Positions 1 to 48,847 of a stretch of DNA of 64,000 nt are shown here, piece by piece. Both the position numbers and the translations under genes were made by a program. Each line of letters starts with the position of its first letter. Positions within the stretch are counted from its first letter, which is position 1. The DNA comes from Nannobrachium achirus (Eukaryota > Chordata > Actinopteri > Myctophiformes > Myctophidae), in contig OY997649.1 of NCBI GenBank assembly GCA_963921795.1, positions 29,639,866-29,703,865 of the forward strand. The letters run 5' to 3'. Below the pieces are notes generated by a model. The model saw nothing but the letters and a program-made list of their open reading frames with translations, ran no database searches and had not been told where the DNA came from.

Positions 1-130
1 GGTTTCTGATGTCAGAAGCAAAAGTAAAGCAAAATCGAAAAGAAAACTCTGCCCTGTTCTGAGTAATCACGTCCTACAGTTTGCGCTGAAGTTCCCAGCT
101 GAACACTGCTTTGTTCTCTGTCCCAATCAG

Positions 131-25464
<25,334 letters not shown>

Positions 25465-26239
25465 AGGAAGCTCTGTATGAGAGGTGCCAGATCTCGCCCA
25501 CAAATATATATAGTCTATATACTATATACTGTCTGTATATCTATGTGTGGGCCTGCAATCGATCACTGTACATAGCTTTAAAAAAAAGTACAAGGTGGAC
25601 TAACAGCAGTAAGTATACTGACACTTCATTGAGCAGGGTTAGGGTGTTACACATATTTTAATGAAATAGAAGTGCTATGGTGTTTTCAAAAGTTCATAAT
25701 TCCAGCAACATTCAGGTTTAAATCAGCACATTTTCATGCAACAAATCTTGTACAAAAGAAACACAATAACTTGTATGATTTAGCAGAAATGGCTAGGATA
25801 TGTATGAGGAAGAATATGAGTAGTATATTCAATATATTTTATTATATATATACTGTATAGACTGTAACTTCGTATGTATTGGTTATGTTTCAGAACTGCA
25901 ATAGTTCTGAATCTGAATCAAACTTGAAATCAGTGTCAGTTGACCCCAGACCAAATCAAACTAAGTGAGAGTATGTCCTCTAGCCTCCGGCTCTGATTCA
26001 GGTCCATAAGTATAGAATTGTTGACATTTGAGATGAGATTCAGATTCAGAATGTTAATCATTAGTGTAAAAAAAAGATGATACAAGCATTTTATGTTAGT
26101 CTCTTCAAAATCTGTGATGGCGTGTGTGTGTGTGTGTGTGGGAGAAATATTCTGTAGTGTGGGTCCCTGGTCTCCCAAAATGCTAGTCGTCTTGCTTTGT
26201 AACTCCAGTTCAGTAGCTTTCCATGTTAGCGCTCTCAAC

Positions 26240-26431
26240 TAGGGCTGTCACAATCATGATATTTTACTTTTATTAATTGTCATACAAATAATATTAATAA
26301 TTGAGACGAATGATTTAATTGATTTTTTTATATATTTGAAAATATATGAAAATTTTTCAACATGGAAACAATTATGACGAATATGCAAAATAATTGTGAT
26401 TAAGCGATAATGTAATAATTGTGACAGGCCA
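26240..26431. mobile_element. Nonautonomous element with AGGGCTGTCAC termini
   Basis: The ends are inverted (TAGGGCTGTCACAATCATGA and ATAATTGTGACAGGCC), with an AT-rich interior full of ATAATTG/CAATTAT repeats. A larger relative lies at 62094-62476 within abcb9. Confidence 0.6.
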
Positions 26432-26924
26432 ACTCTGGGGAAAAAATAAACAACCAAAGATGTTGTGACGTTGCTGTACACGATCACTTTGGGATTGAAT
26501 GTAGCAGATAGGCTTATAAAAGTCAGAACTCAAGAATCAGTATGACAAATTATACACAAATATTACAGAATACAACAAAGTAATATCCTCAGTGTTAATT
26601 TAACTATGAGTGTTACAAATACATTAACATTGAGGATTTCACATACAGTACTGAGGACATTCTTGTATCGCCATGTTTATTTTGTAATTATGAATCATAT
26701 ATAAAAGGTTGTGTACATGATTTTGTCTTCATGATTATTGTTGATCCTTAAATGTTATTTATTCTACCATTACTGAGAGTACTGTATTTATTGTATTATG
26801 TCCTGATGTCACCATAATAACAGAAACTGTACTGTATATTAATATTCCAATCCTTCATATTATATAAAGATGCATAGGTTTAGCATTTTACCAAAACGAA
26901 ATACAATTTACTGTAATTGTATTA

Positions 26925-27068
26925 AAAGGCTGGCCTACTGGTCCAGGCGCATACCACTTAGGCATTGCCACATAGGCATGGATGCCTGGCGGTTTCACCG
27001 GTTCGATTCCCGATCCGAACAACCTTTGGCGGCAAAGGTCTTCCACTCCCCATCTCTCCCCCATTTCC
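26925..27068 (+). mobile_element. tRNA-derived SINE-like segment
   Basis: A B-box match GGTTCGATTCC is at 27000-27010. It is followed by a CCCCATCTCTCCCCCATTTC tail and an A-rich end. The upstream half does not form a standard cloverleaf, so this is a SINE rather than a tRNA gene. Another GGTTCAAATC-bearing fragment is at about 27312-27372. Confidence 0.5.
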
Positions 27069-27439
27069 TACTGTCCATAAAAAGCAAAAAAACTAAACTA
27101 TTGTACAATTTGACAACATTACACTGTACACTTACCAGTACAGTATGTCACTGGTGCAAGTACATGATAATAAGCACATTGGGACGACATTACTTTAACA
27201 AAAGCCACAGGTTCTTCTTGAATCGTGAACAAAACTAAAACAGTAGCTACTGTCAATTAAGGCAGTCTTTGGCAAAATCCTAAACACCAATTCTCTGTCA
27301 ATACAAGCATAACATCTTGGTGGTTCAGTGGTCTAAGGTGCACATTAAGTATCTCATGGGTTCAAATCAAGGTAAACACATTCATAGTATGACTTGTTTT
27401 TAAAAGTGCATTAATTGTTGGTGCCGCTCATAAACACCA

Positions 27440-30351
27440 TCATGTTAGGACACATGACGGTGTGCCCGAGTCTTTAGTAAAACCGTCTGCAAAGCCCTCT
27501 CCTTCCACCAGAAGGGGCCGTTGGTTACACATTGGGCAGAGTTTGTTGCGTTCCTGCGAGGCCCTCATCCAGATGATGAGGTTCCAACGCTGGCCAGAAG
27601 AGATGGGCAGGGCCCCGTGCATGTGCTGGCCCCTGTGGAGGAGACCCTCTGTCACCCTGTGCTCAACCTCTGAGCACTCCGTCTCACTCAGAGGCACCTA
27701 CAGGAGACAATAGCACAAGTCTGGTGTAGTACAGAGATATTACAACACTGGTTCCAAAGCACTAGGTCCGGACCTATTTTTTGGTCGTGGACACATTTTT
27801 ATGGGTCCTTTAATCTTTTCACTTTCGTGAATAAAATAAAAAAATGCAATGTTTTTTTTAATAAATAAAAGAAAAATCGAATAAATTCCAAAATTAGAAA
27901 ACAAATGTCTAAGAAGTAGTGAAATATTCGCACAGCGTTGTGAGCTTGTAGATCTGCTGTTTTCACTAGTTTTGGTCCCCGGGAAAACGTCTAATTTCTT
28001 TTGGGTCTCGAGCTAAAAGGTTTGGGAACCACTGTATTACATGTTCACATAGAAGGTTTTAGATGTAGGTTAATGGAACACTAGCTGCATATTTATTTAA
28101 AACAAAAAATAATTTATATTATCACCTGTCTCATATCACCAAAGTAAAGGTTGCCATCACTGAAGTCCTTCCCCAGGGACACGTTGAGCGTGACCTCTGC
28201 GTTGTCGTAGTGGTAGCTGAGGGCCAGGTCTTCGTGCATGTCGTACTTCACCACAAAGGCCTTGTGGCTGTCCAAAGAGCCCCCTCCACAGTCTGGGAAG
28301 AGCAAGGACATAATCGGATGGAGGTAATGCACACGGAGAGGGCTGATGAAGCCATGGTCGAACCCAAGTTCATTGAGAAGGATCTAGATACGAGAAAGGA
28401 GGAGAAAACATTACAGCTTACATTATTAACCACACGGACTCTAGCAATCCTATTCTGGGCAAGACATAACAGATGAACATTTGACAAAAACAATTGTACA
28501 AGCAGGCATACGCACTGCTGCCACCATCTGGCGGAGTCAGGTTAGGGTTTAAGTGGTTAAGACAAAATGTTCTGGGATGCCTTCACTAAGAATCCTAAAT
28601 GCTACGGACTTCTTAAACTCTTCAGAGCAACCTACTAGCCACAGAAGTAAGTAAGATGCAATGGAAGGCCACCATTACAGTATAGACAGAACTTTCTTTC
28701 GAGTCCTCTGCTCTTTAATGATTTCAATTGGAAGAGGATGGCATAGTCCTGAGTGACCTAGCTATAATAGTCCAATAGCTAAGTAGATTTGTGAATGGTA
28801 CCAGGAAAGTCAGTGTATGTCTGTGTGTGTCTATCTGTGAACAAAACAACTCAAGAACAGACACATGGATTTTCATGAAACTTAAGACTAATTACAGTGG
28901 AATATACTGTACTACCCCATAGTTGTTCATGGTGTTGGGTCTTCCTTTAGGGGCTGAAGAATGCTCAAAGTGCTCCAGCTCCTCTATCAGTGCATCACAG
29001 AAGCTTTTCTTGAAAACAGTGACGCGATACACCCTTGGAGCTTTAAAGAGATGCAGTAGGTAAAATGTGATTATAAAGGTTTAACAAATCTATTCATTTA
29101 AGAAAAAGAAAGAAAAACATACACTTTCTTTCTACTTCTCAACTTACCTGACTCTACTTGTAACAGACTAAGAAGTCCATCTCTGCTGGCTTCATTTCTC
29201 CTACAATAGTCAACAATCTGTTTGAATTCCGGGGAGAGATAGGACTCCTGGAAACAGGTGTTATTTAGATGTAGTTTTTTTTTTCTACTAGCAATGGATA
29301 TGGTCGCTGTTGGACAGGACCCTTGGCTTGTACTGTATATCCGAAACGTACTACTTAGCAGGACAATACAACATTTACCAGTGTTCCAATGGATTGAATG
29401 TATATTTATAAAAACCCAGAAACATATTTAACCACACTCAACCTGGTGACCCTAATGATAACCTAAAAAACAAACAAACATCAAAACAAATATGGAGAAA
29501 CAAGGTTTCTGCCCAACAGTGACGATAGGCTACATTATTTCAAGTAACATTAACAATGGCTGAAATCTACCTGTAAGTGGTAAATGTGAGGATGGAGGGG
29601 CTGGTAAATGGTCCTTATAGCTGCAGCTCTCTCAGCAGACTTCACACCAAGGAGCCTCCGCCTGTCCACTTCTTGTGAAATCTAGTAGAGGTGCAACAGT
29701 TACTCAATTTAATTGTTTATGAAAAAATGTATCCATGACCAATACAATATATTAATAACTCATATGTTGGGCTTTTGTGATGATAATTATTGGCAAATAA
29801 TTACACAGAGAGGGCTGATGAAGCCATGGTACATAAAAAATGTAATAAAAAATAAATAAATCGAAAATAGTTCAAAATAACACATAGGTTAATCGATTTG
29901 TTGATAGGCCTACTATGAAACAAAATTGCCTTTTTGAGGACGTCATCAAATTGCTCATCCATTGAACAGCCAAGCCTTTTAAGTATCTGCAATGAGAAGA
30001 TATCACACAGTTGTGTCAATAATAATAATACTAATAACCTTTATATGTGACTGACGTACGGTATTATGTATATGCAAACATAACCATAAATTATAACCAT
30101 TTATATATAAATGGTTATAATTTATATTATGTATGTGTTTGCATATATGCAAAGTTGCAAACACACTACACATCATTATGCATATATCAGTTCAGGTGTA
30201 ATGCTTTGAGAATACCCACTGCTTCATAGTCCAACCTGAACTGTTGCTCAGACACAAATCGAACATGGAGCTTGTAGTCCTCGAGAAAAATATTATCGGT
30301 AGTGAAACAACTACAAGTGTAAAATGTAGGTTTATCCTCCTTTTTCTCCAT
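27440..30351 (-). CDS. ogfod2: 2-oxoglutarate and iron-dependent oxygenase domain-containing protein 2
   Basis: Seven coding exons on the minus strand, in transcript order: 30351-30220, 29986-29930, 29681-29571, 29247-29148, 29040-28916, 28383-28126 and 27697-27440. They encode 346 aa (human OGFOD2 is about 350). The start is MEKKEDKPTFYTCSC. The catalytic double-stranded beta-helix is C-terminal: iron ligands H233 and D235 in SYHYDNAEVTLNV, a distal histidine near 288 (HMHGALP), and the 2-oxoglutarate-binding arginine near 298 (GQRWNLIIW). The Cys-rich end (CPMCNQRPLLVEGEGF) and many segments match human OGFOD2 as I recall it. The physiological substrate is not established to my knowledge. 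The second intron has an unusual GC donor. The start codon is 437 bp from the divergent gin2-like start. Confidence 0.93.
27746..28034. mobile_element. hAT-like MITE in ogfod2 last intron, with module
   Basis: Begins CACTGGTTCC and ends GGGAACCACTG. The flanks TATTACAA (27738-27745) and TATTACAT (28035-28042) match at 7 of 8 positions as a target duplication. Half of the palindromic module (CAGCGTTGTGAGCTTGTAGATCTGCTGTTTTCACTAG-type, about 27931-27968) is present. Confidence 0.65.
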
Positions 30352-30788
30352 AACAACAACAGAACTCTGAACACCCGGAAGTCAAGTGGTTTATTATGAT
30401 CCAACGGTGCTTTTTGTCCGATGGGATCCTCTTCGTGTTTTCTTTCCTCTTCAGTTATATTTTTCTTTTGTACATAATAGAATAGATATGTAAATAGCCA
30501 CAATAGCTGCATTTCAGGCTAACACGTGTTTTCCCAATGTATTTATTTTTGGTATTATTTATTTGGGAGTAAAATAAATAAAGCCGGAACTATAAGATAG
30601 GTTGAGTGTTTTCGGGGTTAGCGTTAAAAGACGTGCTTTCGCTGTATTCGCCGTCTTGCAACTGTAGTATCCTCGCTCTCAGTCTTTGTGACTTTCTTCT
30701 TACATTTCAAATGAATTTGGGTTTAGTTTTAATCGCAGTTGATGAGATTGCAAGGTTGTGAAGACCGGATTGCCTTTTCAAAGTGGAG
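30352..30788. promoter_or_regulatory. Bidirectional promoter region, ogfod2 / gin2-like
   Basis: The 437 bp between the divergent start codons (ogfod2 at 30351, minus; gin2-like at 30789, plus) must hold both 5' UTRs and probably one shared promoter. I see no TATA box that I would trust. The gin2-proximal half has several CpGs. This is positional inference. Confidence 0.55.
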
Positions 30789-42320
<11,532 letters not shown>

Positions 42321-42424
42321 TGATTGATTCTATCAATAATAGCGAAGTTGGAAAGCAATTTATTATTACATTGATGGAACATGACTACATGTCTTCAAGC
42401 AATTTATAATTACATCGATGGAAC

Positions 42425-43552
42425 GGGTACACACCTCTATTCCGAAACCCCACCATTCCGAAGATTGACTTCCATTATTCGGAATGGTGGGGTTTCCCAT
42501 TGTTCTATAAGACCCCACCATTCCGAAAATCAGAAACACCACCATTCCGAATATGCAGTTTCATTTTCACCCACCTCCATCCACCCCCACCAACCTCCAC
42601 CCACTTTCACCCACCTCCACCCACCCCCACCCACTCTCAACCTCCACCCAATTTCACCCAACTCCACCCATCTCCACCCACTTCCACCCACCTCTACCCA
42701 CTTTCACCTACCCCACCCACCCACCTCCATCCACCCCACCAACCTCCACCCCCACCTGTACCCACATCCACCAAGTTTCACCCAGCCCCACCCACCTCCA
42801 CTAACTTTCACCTACCTCCATCCAGATCCCTCCACCCACCCCACCCATCTCCACCCGCTTTCACCCACCTCCACACACCTCCACCTACTTTCACTCACAT
42901 CCACCCATTTTCCCCACCTCCAACCATTTTCACCCATCCCCACCCACCTCCACACATTTTCACCCACATCCAACCAGTTTCAGCCACCCCCACCTACCTC
43001 CACTCAATTTCACCCACCTCCATCCACTCCATCAACCTCCACCTACTTTCACCCAGCTCTATTCACTTTCCCCCAACCTCCACCCACTTTCACCCAGGCC
43101 CACCCACTTTTAACCAACTCCACCCACTTTCCTGTCCCTCGGAAGTGGGTGGAGGTGGGGGGGCCAAAGTGGGTGGATGTGGGAGAAAGTAGGTGGAGTT
43201 GGGTGAAAGTGGGTAGAGGTGGTTGGGGGGGGGGGGGGGAGGGGGGTAAAAGTGGGTGGAGGTGTGTGAAATTGGGTAGAGGTGGGTGGGACTTTGCAAA
43301 ACTGAGGTGGGTGGGTGGAGGTGAGTGAAAGTGGGTGGAGGAGGGAGGAAGTGAGTGGAGGAGGGGGAAAGTGGTTGGAGGTGGGTGGGGGGGTGAACGT
43401 GGGTGAGGTAAAGTGGGTGGAGGTGGGTGAAAGTTAAAATAATTTAAATTTCGGAATGGTGGGGTTTCGGAATGGTGGTGTTTCGGAATGCTGGTGTTTC
43501 GGAATGGTGGGGTTTCGGAATGGTGGTGTTTCGGAATGGAGGCCCGTCACCC
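42425..43552. mobile_element. 1.1-kb low-complexity transposon with GGGT termini and 8-bp TSD
   Basis: Flanked by GATGGAAC on both sides (42417-42424 and 43553-43560). The left end reads GGGTACACACCTCTATTCCG. The right end, reverse complemented, reads GGGTGACGGGCCTCCATTCC. Both continue into CGAAAC and tandem ACCCCACCATTCCGA units. The left interior (42547-43130) is almost purely C/A/T (CCACC-type) and the right interior (43140-43440) G/A/T (GGTGG-type), so the element could fold on itself. Open frames of 315 and 230 codons here are low-complexity P/H/T artefacts. Confidence 0.75.
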
Positions 43553-45620
43553 GATGGAACATGACTACATGTCTTCATGAGCTGCTGAAATCCAGGCGGA
43601 ATGATGGAAATCCTAGTACTGGAAGAGCTGGATTATTAATGGTTACTTTCAGTTAACAATATGCAGGAACCTGGTCATGTTGACATTTCTTCTTTTAGAG
43701 GACCATGCGAGTACATTTTTGTACTTCTAGCAAAACAGTGGTGATTTTGGAACTCTTTAGCTTGAGAAGGGCTTTAAACAATACAGTGAGTTTAGGCTAA
43801 CATTGGCAAACATTTAACCGATACAGTCCTTAATTAATGTTTATTGAGTATGGACAAAACATACGATATATCAACAATAAAGCAATTTGGGAGGTTTATG
43901 TAAACTATGTTATCAACAGACATTGACATGATGTATCACACTGGTATGGTACTTTAACTACAGTAGATTTATAATAGAGGTTATGTGCATGACATCATCA
44001 TACCCGGAAGTTATGCAGGAACGCCTATCTGAGTGGCAAAACACTACTTTCTGGCCTTGACAGTTCATACATCCAAACAGAAAAGTCCTATCTGACTGCA
44101 TTAAACGTTAAACGATGTTAAACTCACTTTGCCACTCGATTTGCCATTCATTTTATGCATGCGCATACCCTCTATAGAGGCTGGCTTTGAGACTGGATTT
44201 TTTTTGTCTTTTTGTACTTATTTTCCTTGCAAAAGGAAGATTATTTTCCTAGTCCCTCCTCCCACTGCCAGGAGGCATGCCCTAATGATAATGGCAATGT
44301 ATGCAGTGAAATGTCTACATACTAGCACAGGATGTTATTACAAGACATACAGGACATGTCTACTCTATTGTCTACTTCCCTGTCACACCTTGTCTATTTT
44401 TCGCCAATTTTATCAGAGTTATGTTATTTATATTTCTCTAGTCCACAAAATCTGTTCATTATTTATGAACATTATGTTTGTATATCACCAGTAAATCAAA
44501 GGCTTCAAATTATGTCAAGTGTCGGTTTGTCTTTGCCCCACATTCATGGGAACTCAGATTAGTTAGTATAGATCTCATCAACCCGATGGACAGGCAATTT
44601 GTCCAATTTGAATTGTCTGCTTCCTTACAATGTATACCATAGCTTCCAGAGACAAGTGCTCTGCGATTTATTACGAATTCATATGCATGACGTAAGTAGG
44701 TAACCTTTTGGGAACCAACAATCTCCAAGCAGTGTGTAATGTTGGGCAACTTATTGATGTACAAGATCACCTCGTCGTGGACATGATGCTATTGCTAGTA
44801 GGCCTATCCTGCAACCCTTGATGCTGTGGTGTCGTTGGGTATCATTTCTTTAGTCTTTGGTATGGCTCAACTTGCTATTGAACCCTGACCTCCAGGTTGC
44901 ACACTAACCACAAGGCCACTGAGCTGGTCTGCTGTCAACATGCACAAGGAATATGGCACAGATCAGCCTATAGTAGTATACTATGAGACTGACACAATGT
45001 CCATATATGGGTATTCTTAATTTTGATGACATCAGAGATCTCCATAGATGGGCATAAAAGGGACAAGGATGTGTATTTATGACATCAGGGATCTGTTAAA
45101 AGGAGAGTAATATATTGAAAAGAGAATAGACAGTGCTAAAAGAAAATGGACAGCCTCGAAAGACAATGGGAGTTTGACACAAAACTCAATGTTCCTAAAA
45201 CCCACATACTGTGGTACAGAGTTCTAGGAGGATGAAAGGTTAACCACTACAGTGTAATCAGGCGACCCTGATGCAGTATTTTGGCTAAGCATTTCTCCTT
45301 TCCCAGGCCAGTAAACTCTAAAGCAGATGGCTCCCTGTTTATGTTCCCTGCTAGAATACTCTATCCAGACATAGTTATAATAGATGAATATATAATACAT
45401 GAATAATTAGCCAGAAATATACGTAAATTGAATTTCCATTACAGACACTTTTTCTGTTTCAGAATGACAATACCCCCATGCTCCTCCATGATACATGGTT
45501 TACTTTGTTGAGACCAGTTAGGAATACTTTGACTGGCCTGCACAGTTTTTAATATGTGTTAAATAGCTATTCTGATAGCAATCATTACCATAACCTGTTC
45601 GGGGACAGATTTCCATTTCG

Positions 45621-45789
45621 ACCCCCCCCCACTTCGAAACCCCCCCACTTCGACCCCCCCCCACTTCGACCCCCCCCCCATTCCGACCTTGCCTCACCCC
45701 CCCACTTCGACCCCCTCCCACTTCGACCCCCCCCCATTTCGACCTCGCCTCACCCCCCCACTTCGACCCCCCCCTATTCCGACCCCCCC

Positions 45790-45820
<31 letters not shown>

Positions 45821-46220
45821 ACACACACTTCGACACCCCCCCCCCTCTATCTCTCTCTCTCTCTGTCTCTCTCTCTCTCTCTCTTTATTATTGCTATTAT
45901 TATATCATAAATTATTATTATAATTATTATTATGGCGCAGGTTTTGTCCGTGCCTGGTGCCTGGTGCGTAAATTGCGTAATAGCCTACTAATGCTGCTCT
46001 CATTCTCTCTCCATCTCTCTCTCCCTCTTCTCTCTCTCCATCCCCCCCCCCCCCCCCCCTCTCTCTCTCTCTCTTTATTATTGCTATTATTATATAATTA
46101 ATTATTATTATAATTATTATTATTATGGCGCAGGTTTTGTCCGTGCCTGGTGCGTAATAGGCTACTAATGACTAATTCCTGCTCTCATTCTCTCTCTCCA
46201 TCTCTCTCTCCCTCTTCTCT
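45621..46220. repeat. C-rich and (CT)n tracts with a direct duplication
   Basis: CCCCCCACTTCGA units (45621-45840), then (CT)n. A roughly 230-bp segment (CT tract, TTATTATTGCTATTATTAT, then GGCGCAGGTTTTGTCCGTGC) is present twice, at about 45845-45975 and 46020-46160. No gene is present. Confidence 0.8.
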
Positions 46221-46324
46221 CTCTCCAGACAAGTAAAACATGATTTATATACATTGAATGAATACAGACACTTCACAGATACACAGTACTTAAAATTAGA
46301 AAAATCGCTTGAGAATTGACCGAG

Positions 46325-46515
46325 CAATAAGGCTTTGTGCGTCCACCGAGGCGGCGCCGACACCCAGGCAGGCCCGGAGCTTCCTCCGGGGGTCCCCGGG
46401 CCCCACGGACCACCGCCTGTCACCCCGCCGTTCAGTGGGCACCTGGGCCAGCCTGCCAGGCCCACCGGAGCCCCGGGCAGCCGCCTACTGGAGCCTCCAG
46501 AATCACGGACAGCAA
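46325..46515. other. Short GC-rich block of unknown nature
   Basis: About 190 bp of very GC-rich sequence (GGGGGTCCCCGGGCCCC and similar) stands sharply out of AT-rich flanks. It shares short words with the minisatellite at 48848-50100 but is not an obvious tandem repeat. All frames are open only because of composition. Confidence 0.5.
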
Positions 46516-46938
46516 CGTTAATGATTGAATAATATCCTACAGAACAGATGAAATCACGTAGCTGTAATGTAGGCTATATTGCTGGCTTAATTTTTAATTA
46601 TTAGGAGCAATAAATATAGTCTATACGCCTACTTGATTTAACAATAAATAGGCTCAAGAAAGTTGCCAAATTACAATGGGTCACTGTGACATGGCTTATT
46701 TAATCAAATCTGATCAAAGCTTTATAGTAGGCCTACGCCTTTGGGTAGCTCACCAGATCTGAAAACTCGCAAGCATGCATGTTGTGTAGTCTGTAGACAC
46801 ACCTCGTTGTGAGCTTGTAGATCGGCAATTTTTCGCAGTTTGGCTGGGGTCTGTCTTGTTATCAAATGATATCTCGGCCCAAAACTGATGGACATGGAAT
46901 ATATAGCTACTGACAAGGCGCACAGTTGTGCACGACGC

Positions 46939-47003
<65 letters not shown>
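46939..47003. repeat. (CTGT)n tetranucleotide repeat
   Basis: Sixteen or so CTGT units. A similar tract is at 19573-19614 in the slc4a5 foldback. Confidence 0.95.
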
Positions 47004-47034
47004 TTATTTAGATCAGATTGGTCATGTAAATGCA

Positions 47035-47121
47035 CCTATTGTCGCGCTGTTGCATTAGTCCTATTCCTATATCATTAATAATGATATAGGAATAGGACTA
47101 ATGCAACAGCGCGACAATAGG
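47035..47121. repeat. Perfect 87-bp palindrome
   Basis: Two 43-nt arms (47035-47077 and 47079-47121) are exact reverse complements around a single base at 47078. The core is ATCATTAATAATGAT. Confidence 0.93.
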
Positions 47122-47431
47122 CCTAATGATGATAATGATTCATTATCATCATCATCACATAAACAATCCATATTTGCGCGCCTGACGGCCCATAGGCCTA
47201 TAAGATAGCCTAATAGGCTCCAATCGCTCCATGCAAGTGCATTAAACGAACAAAAAGGCTTAAATAGGCCTACTTCTAAAATGGACAATTTCTTATATCC
47301 CTTTACCCCAGTCCCCTTAATTTATCTGATGAAGGATAGGCCTATAGGATATTTTGCTGGTGGTTTTGTTATTCGTAGGCTATTTATGATCGCCAAGAAG
47401 ACAATTAAGGTGGCGTTTCCAAAACGTTTCT

Positions 47432-47777
47432 GGACACACACGCACACACACACACACACACACTCACACCACACACACACACACACACANNNNNNNNNNN
47501 NNNNNNNNNNNNNNNNNNNNNNNNNNNNNNNNNNNNNNNNNNNNNNNNNNNNNNNNNNNNNNNNNNNNNNNNNNNNNNNNNNNNNNNNNNNNNNNNNNNN
47601 NNNNNNNNNNNNNNNNNNNNNNNNNNNNNNNNNNNNNNNNNNNNNNNNNNNNNNNNNNNNNNNNNNNNNNNNNNNNNNNNNNNNNNNNNAGAGAGAAAGA
47701 GAGAGAGAAAGAGAAAGAGAGAGAGAGGAGAGAGAAAGAGAGAGAGAGGGAGAGAGAAAGAGAGAGAGAGAGAGAGG

Positions 47778-47831
<54 letters not shown>

Positions 47832-47842
47832 AAGAAAGAGAG
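47432..47842. other. Assembly gap (200 N) flanked by (CA)n and (GA)n
   Basis: N runs from 47490 to 47689, a round length suggesting a placeholder. CA repeats lie at 47432-47489 and GA repeats at 47690-47842. The true distance and content are unknown. Confidence 0.98.
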
Positions 47843-47984
47843 ATGGGGGAGATGCGCACAATAAACTCATTCCTTTTTTTTTCACCCCTATGAACTGCCG
47901 CTCTACGCACAGTTGGATCGTTCGCTTATAATATAGAAGCAGCGGCCGCGCATTGCTTTTGCAAAAATAGAAGGGCTTTCCTAG

Positions 47985-48190
47985 GGTCGGAATGGTGATG
48001 TCTATAGCAAAACGGGGACACCCCGCCTTTCCGACAGGTTTATTCGAAATAGCGTTGTTTCTAAATCGAGATGTTTTAGGTCGGAAAGGCGATGTACATA
48101 GAAAAGAGGGAGCACCCCGCCATTTCGACCCATAGAAGTCAATGGTCGGAGTGGCAGGGCGTCGGTATGGCGGGGTGTAACCGAAATGTT
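47985..48190. repeat. ACCCCGCC/TTCCGAC repeat element
   Basis: The end segment GGTCGGTATGGCGGGGTGTAACC-type (about 48150-48183) is the inverse of GGGGACACCCCGCCTTTCC at 48014. It belongs with the other ATTCCGA-type elements at 14886, 42425 and 45621. No target duplication was identified. Confidence 0.5.
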
Positions 48191-48847
48191 CAGTGACAGG
48201 GGTCTCCCTGTGTCTTCAACATTTTAGTTTACAGAAAATGCATTTTCAGGTCAGGATATGAAGAAGGAGAACTCATACAGGATATATAAACCGATATAAT
48301 TTGATGTTGTATGTACAAAAACAAAAGCACACAAAATTGGAACTAAATGACTAGGGTGGACTCAGGTAATGTGGGCCATCAGGTAATGTGAGCCAGCCAT
48401 AGTTTCAGGCTCCTAGCAACTGTGCCTTTAAATCTTTGCAGCCAATGGCTGCACATGTTCTTGCCACAGCTGTGCTTGACACCAACAAGTGATTTGATTG
48501 GTCCATAGTCGTTTTGATGGGAGGAGCTAAGCCACACAACAAGACCTGCTGGAAGAATTTGCAAGGTGGGTGCAGAGACACAAAGTTTTAACTTGAGATT
48601 GCTAAGGATACTACATCAATGAAAACAAATGCACATTTATAAAAACTGGTGCAAAATGTGTGTTAAGATGTCCTTTACCAGGCATGATGTTGATATTTTG
48701 CTTAATAAAATCATTTTTCATAAATAATGACGTTTTTGTAAGTGGCTCACATTACCATAGTCAATTGTGGTGAAAGCTTAGCTGGGCCAGCTTAGGTGGG
48801 CCACCTTCATTAGCATTATGTTTTGTGTTAGCTTAGGTGGGCCACCT

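Larger units (their letters stand above)
25465..27439. other. Intergenic: slc4a5 3' flank to ogfod2 3' end
   Basis: Converging 3' ends. The region contains the 3' UTR of slc4a5 (AT-rich, no single convincing poly(A) site), an AGGGCTGTCACAAT-ended element (about 26240-26431) and two tRNA-like SINE pieces. No open frame here looks like a gene. Confidence 0.5.

Noticed and set aside
26925..27068. tRNA gene
   Set aside because: A good B box, but no convincing acceptor stem or anticodon arm, and a SINE-like tail.
42381..43328. Open frames of 315 and 230 codons rich in P, H and T
   Set aside because: Low-complexity CCACC repeat within the transposon at 42425-43552; no domain, no splice context.
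45556..46101. Pro/Ser-rich open frames
   Set aside because: C-rich and CT microsatellite sequence.
47281..47931. Open frames crossing the N gap
   Set aside because: They exist only because N was translated as X; CA and GA repeats flank the gap.
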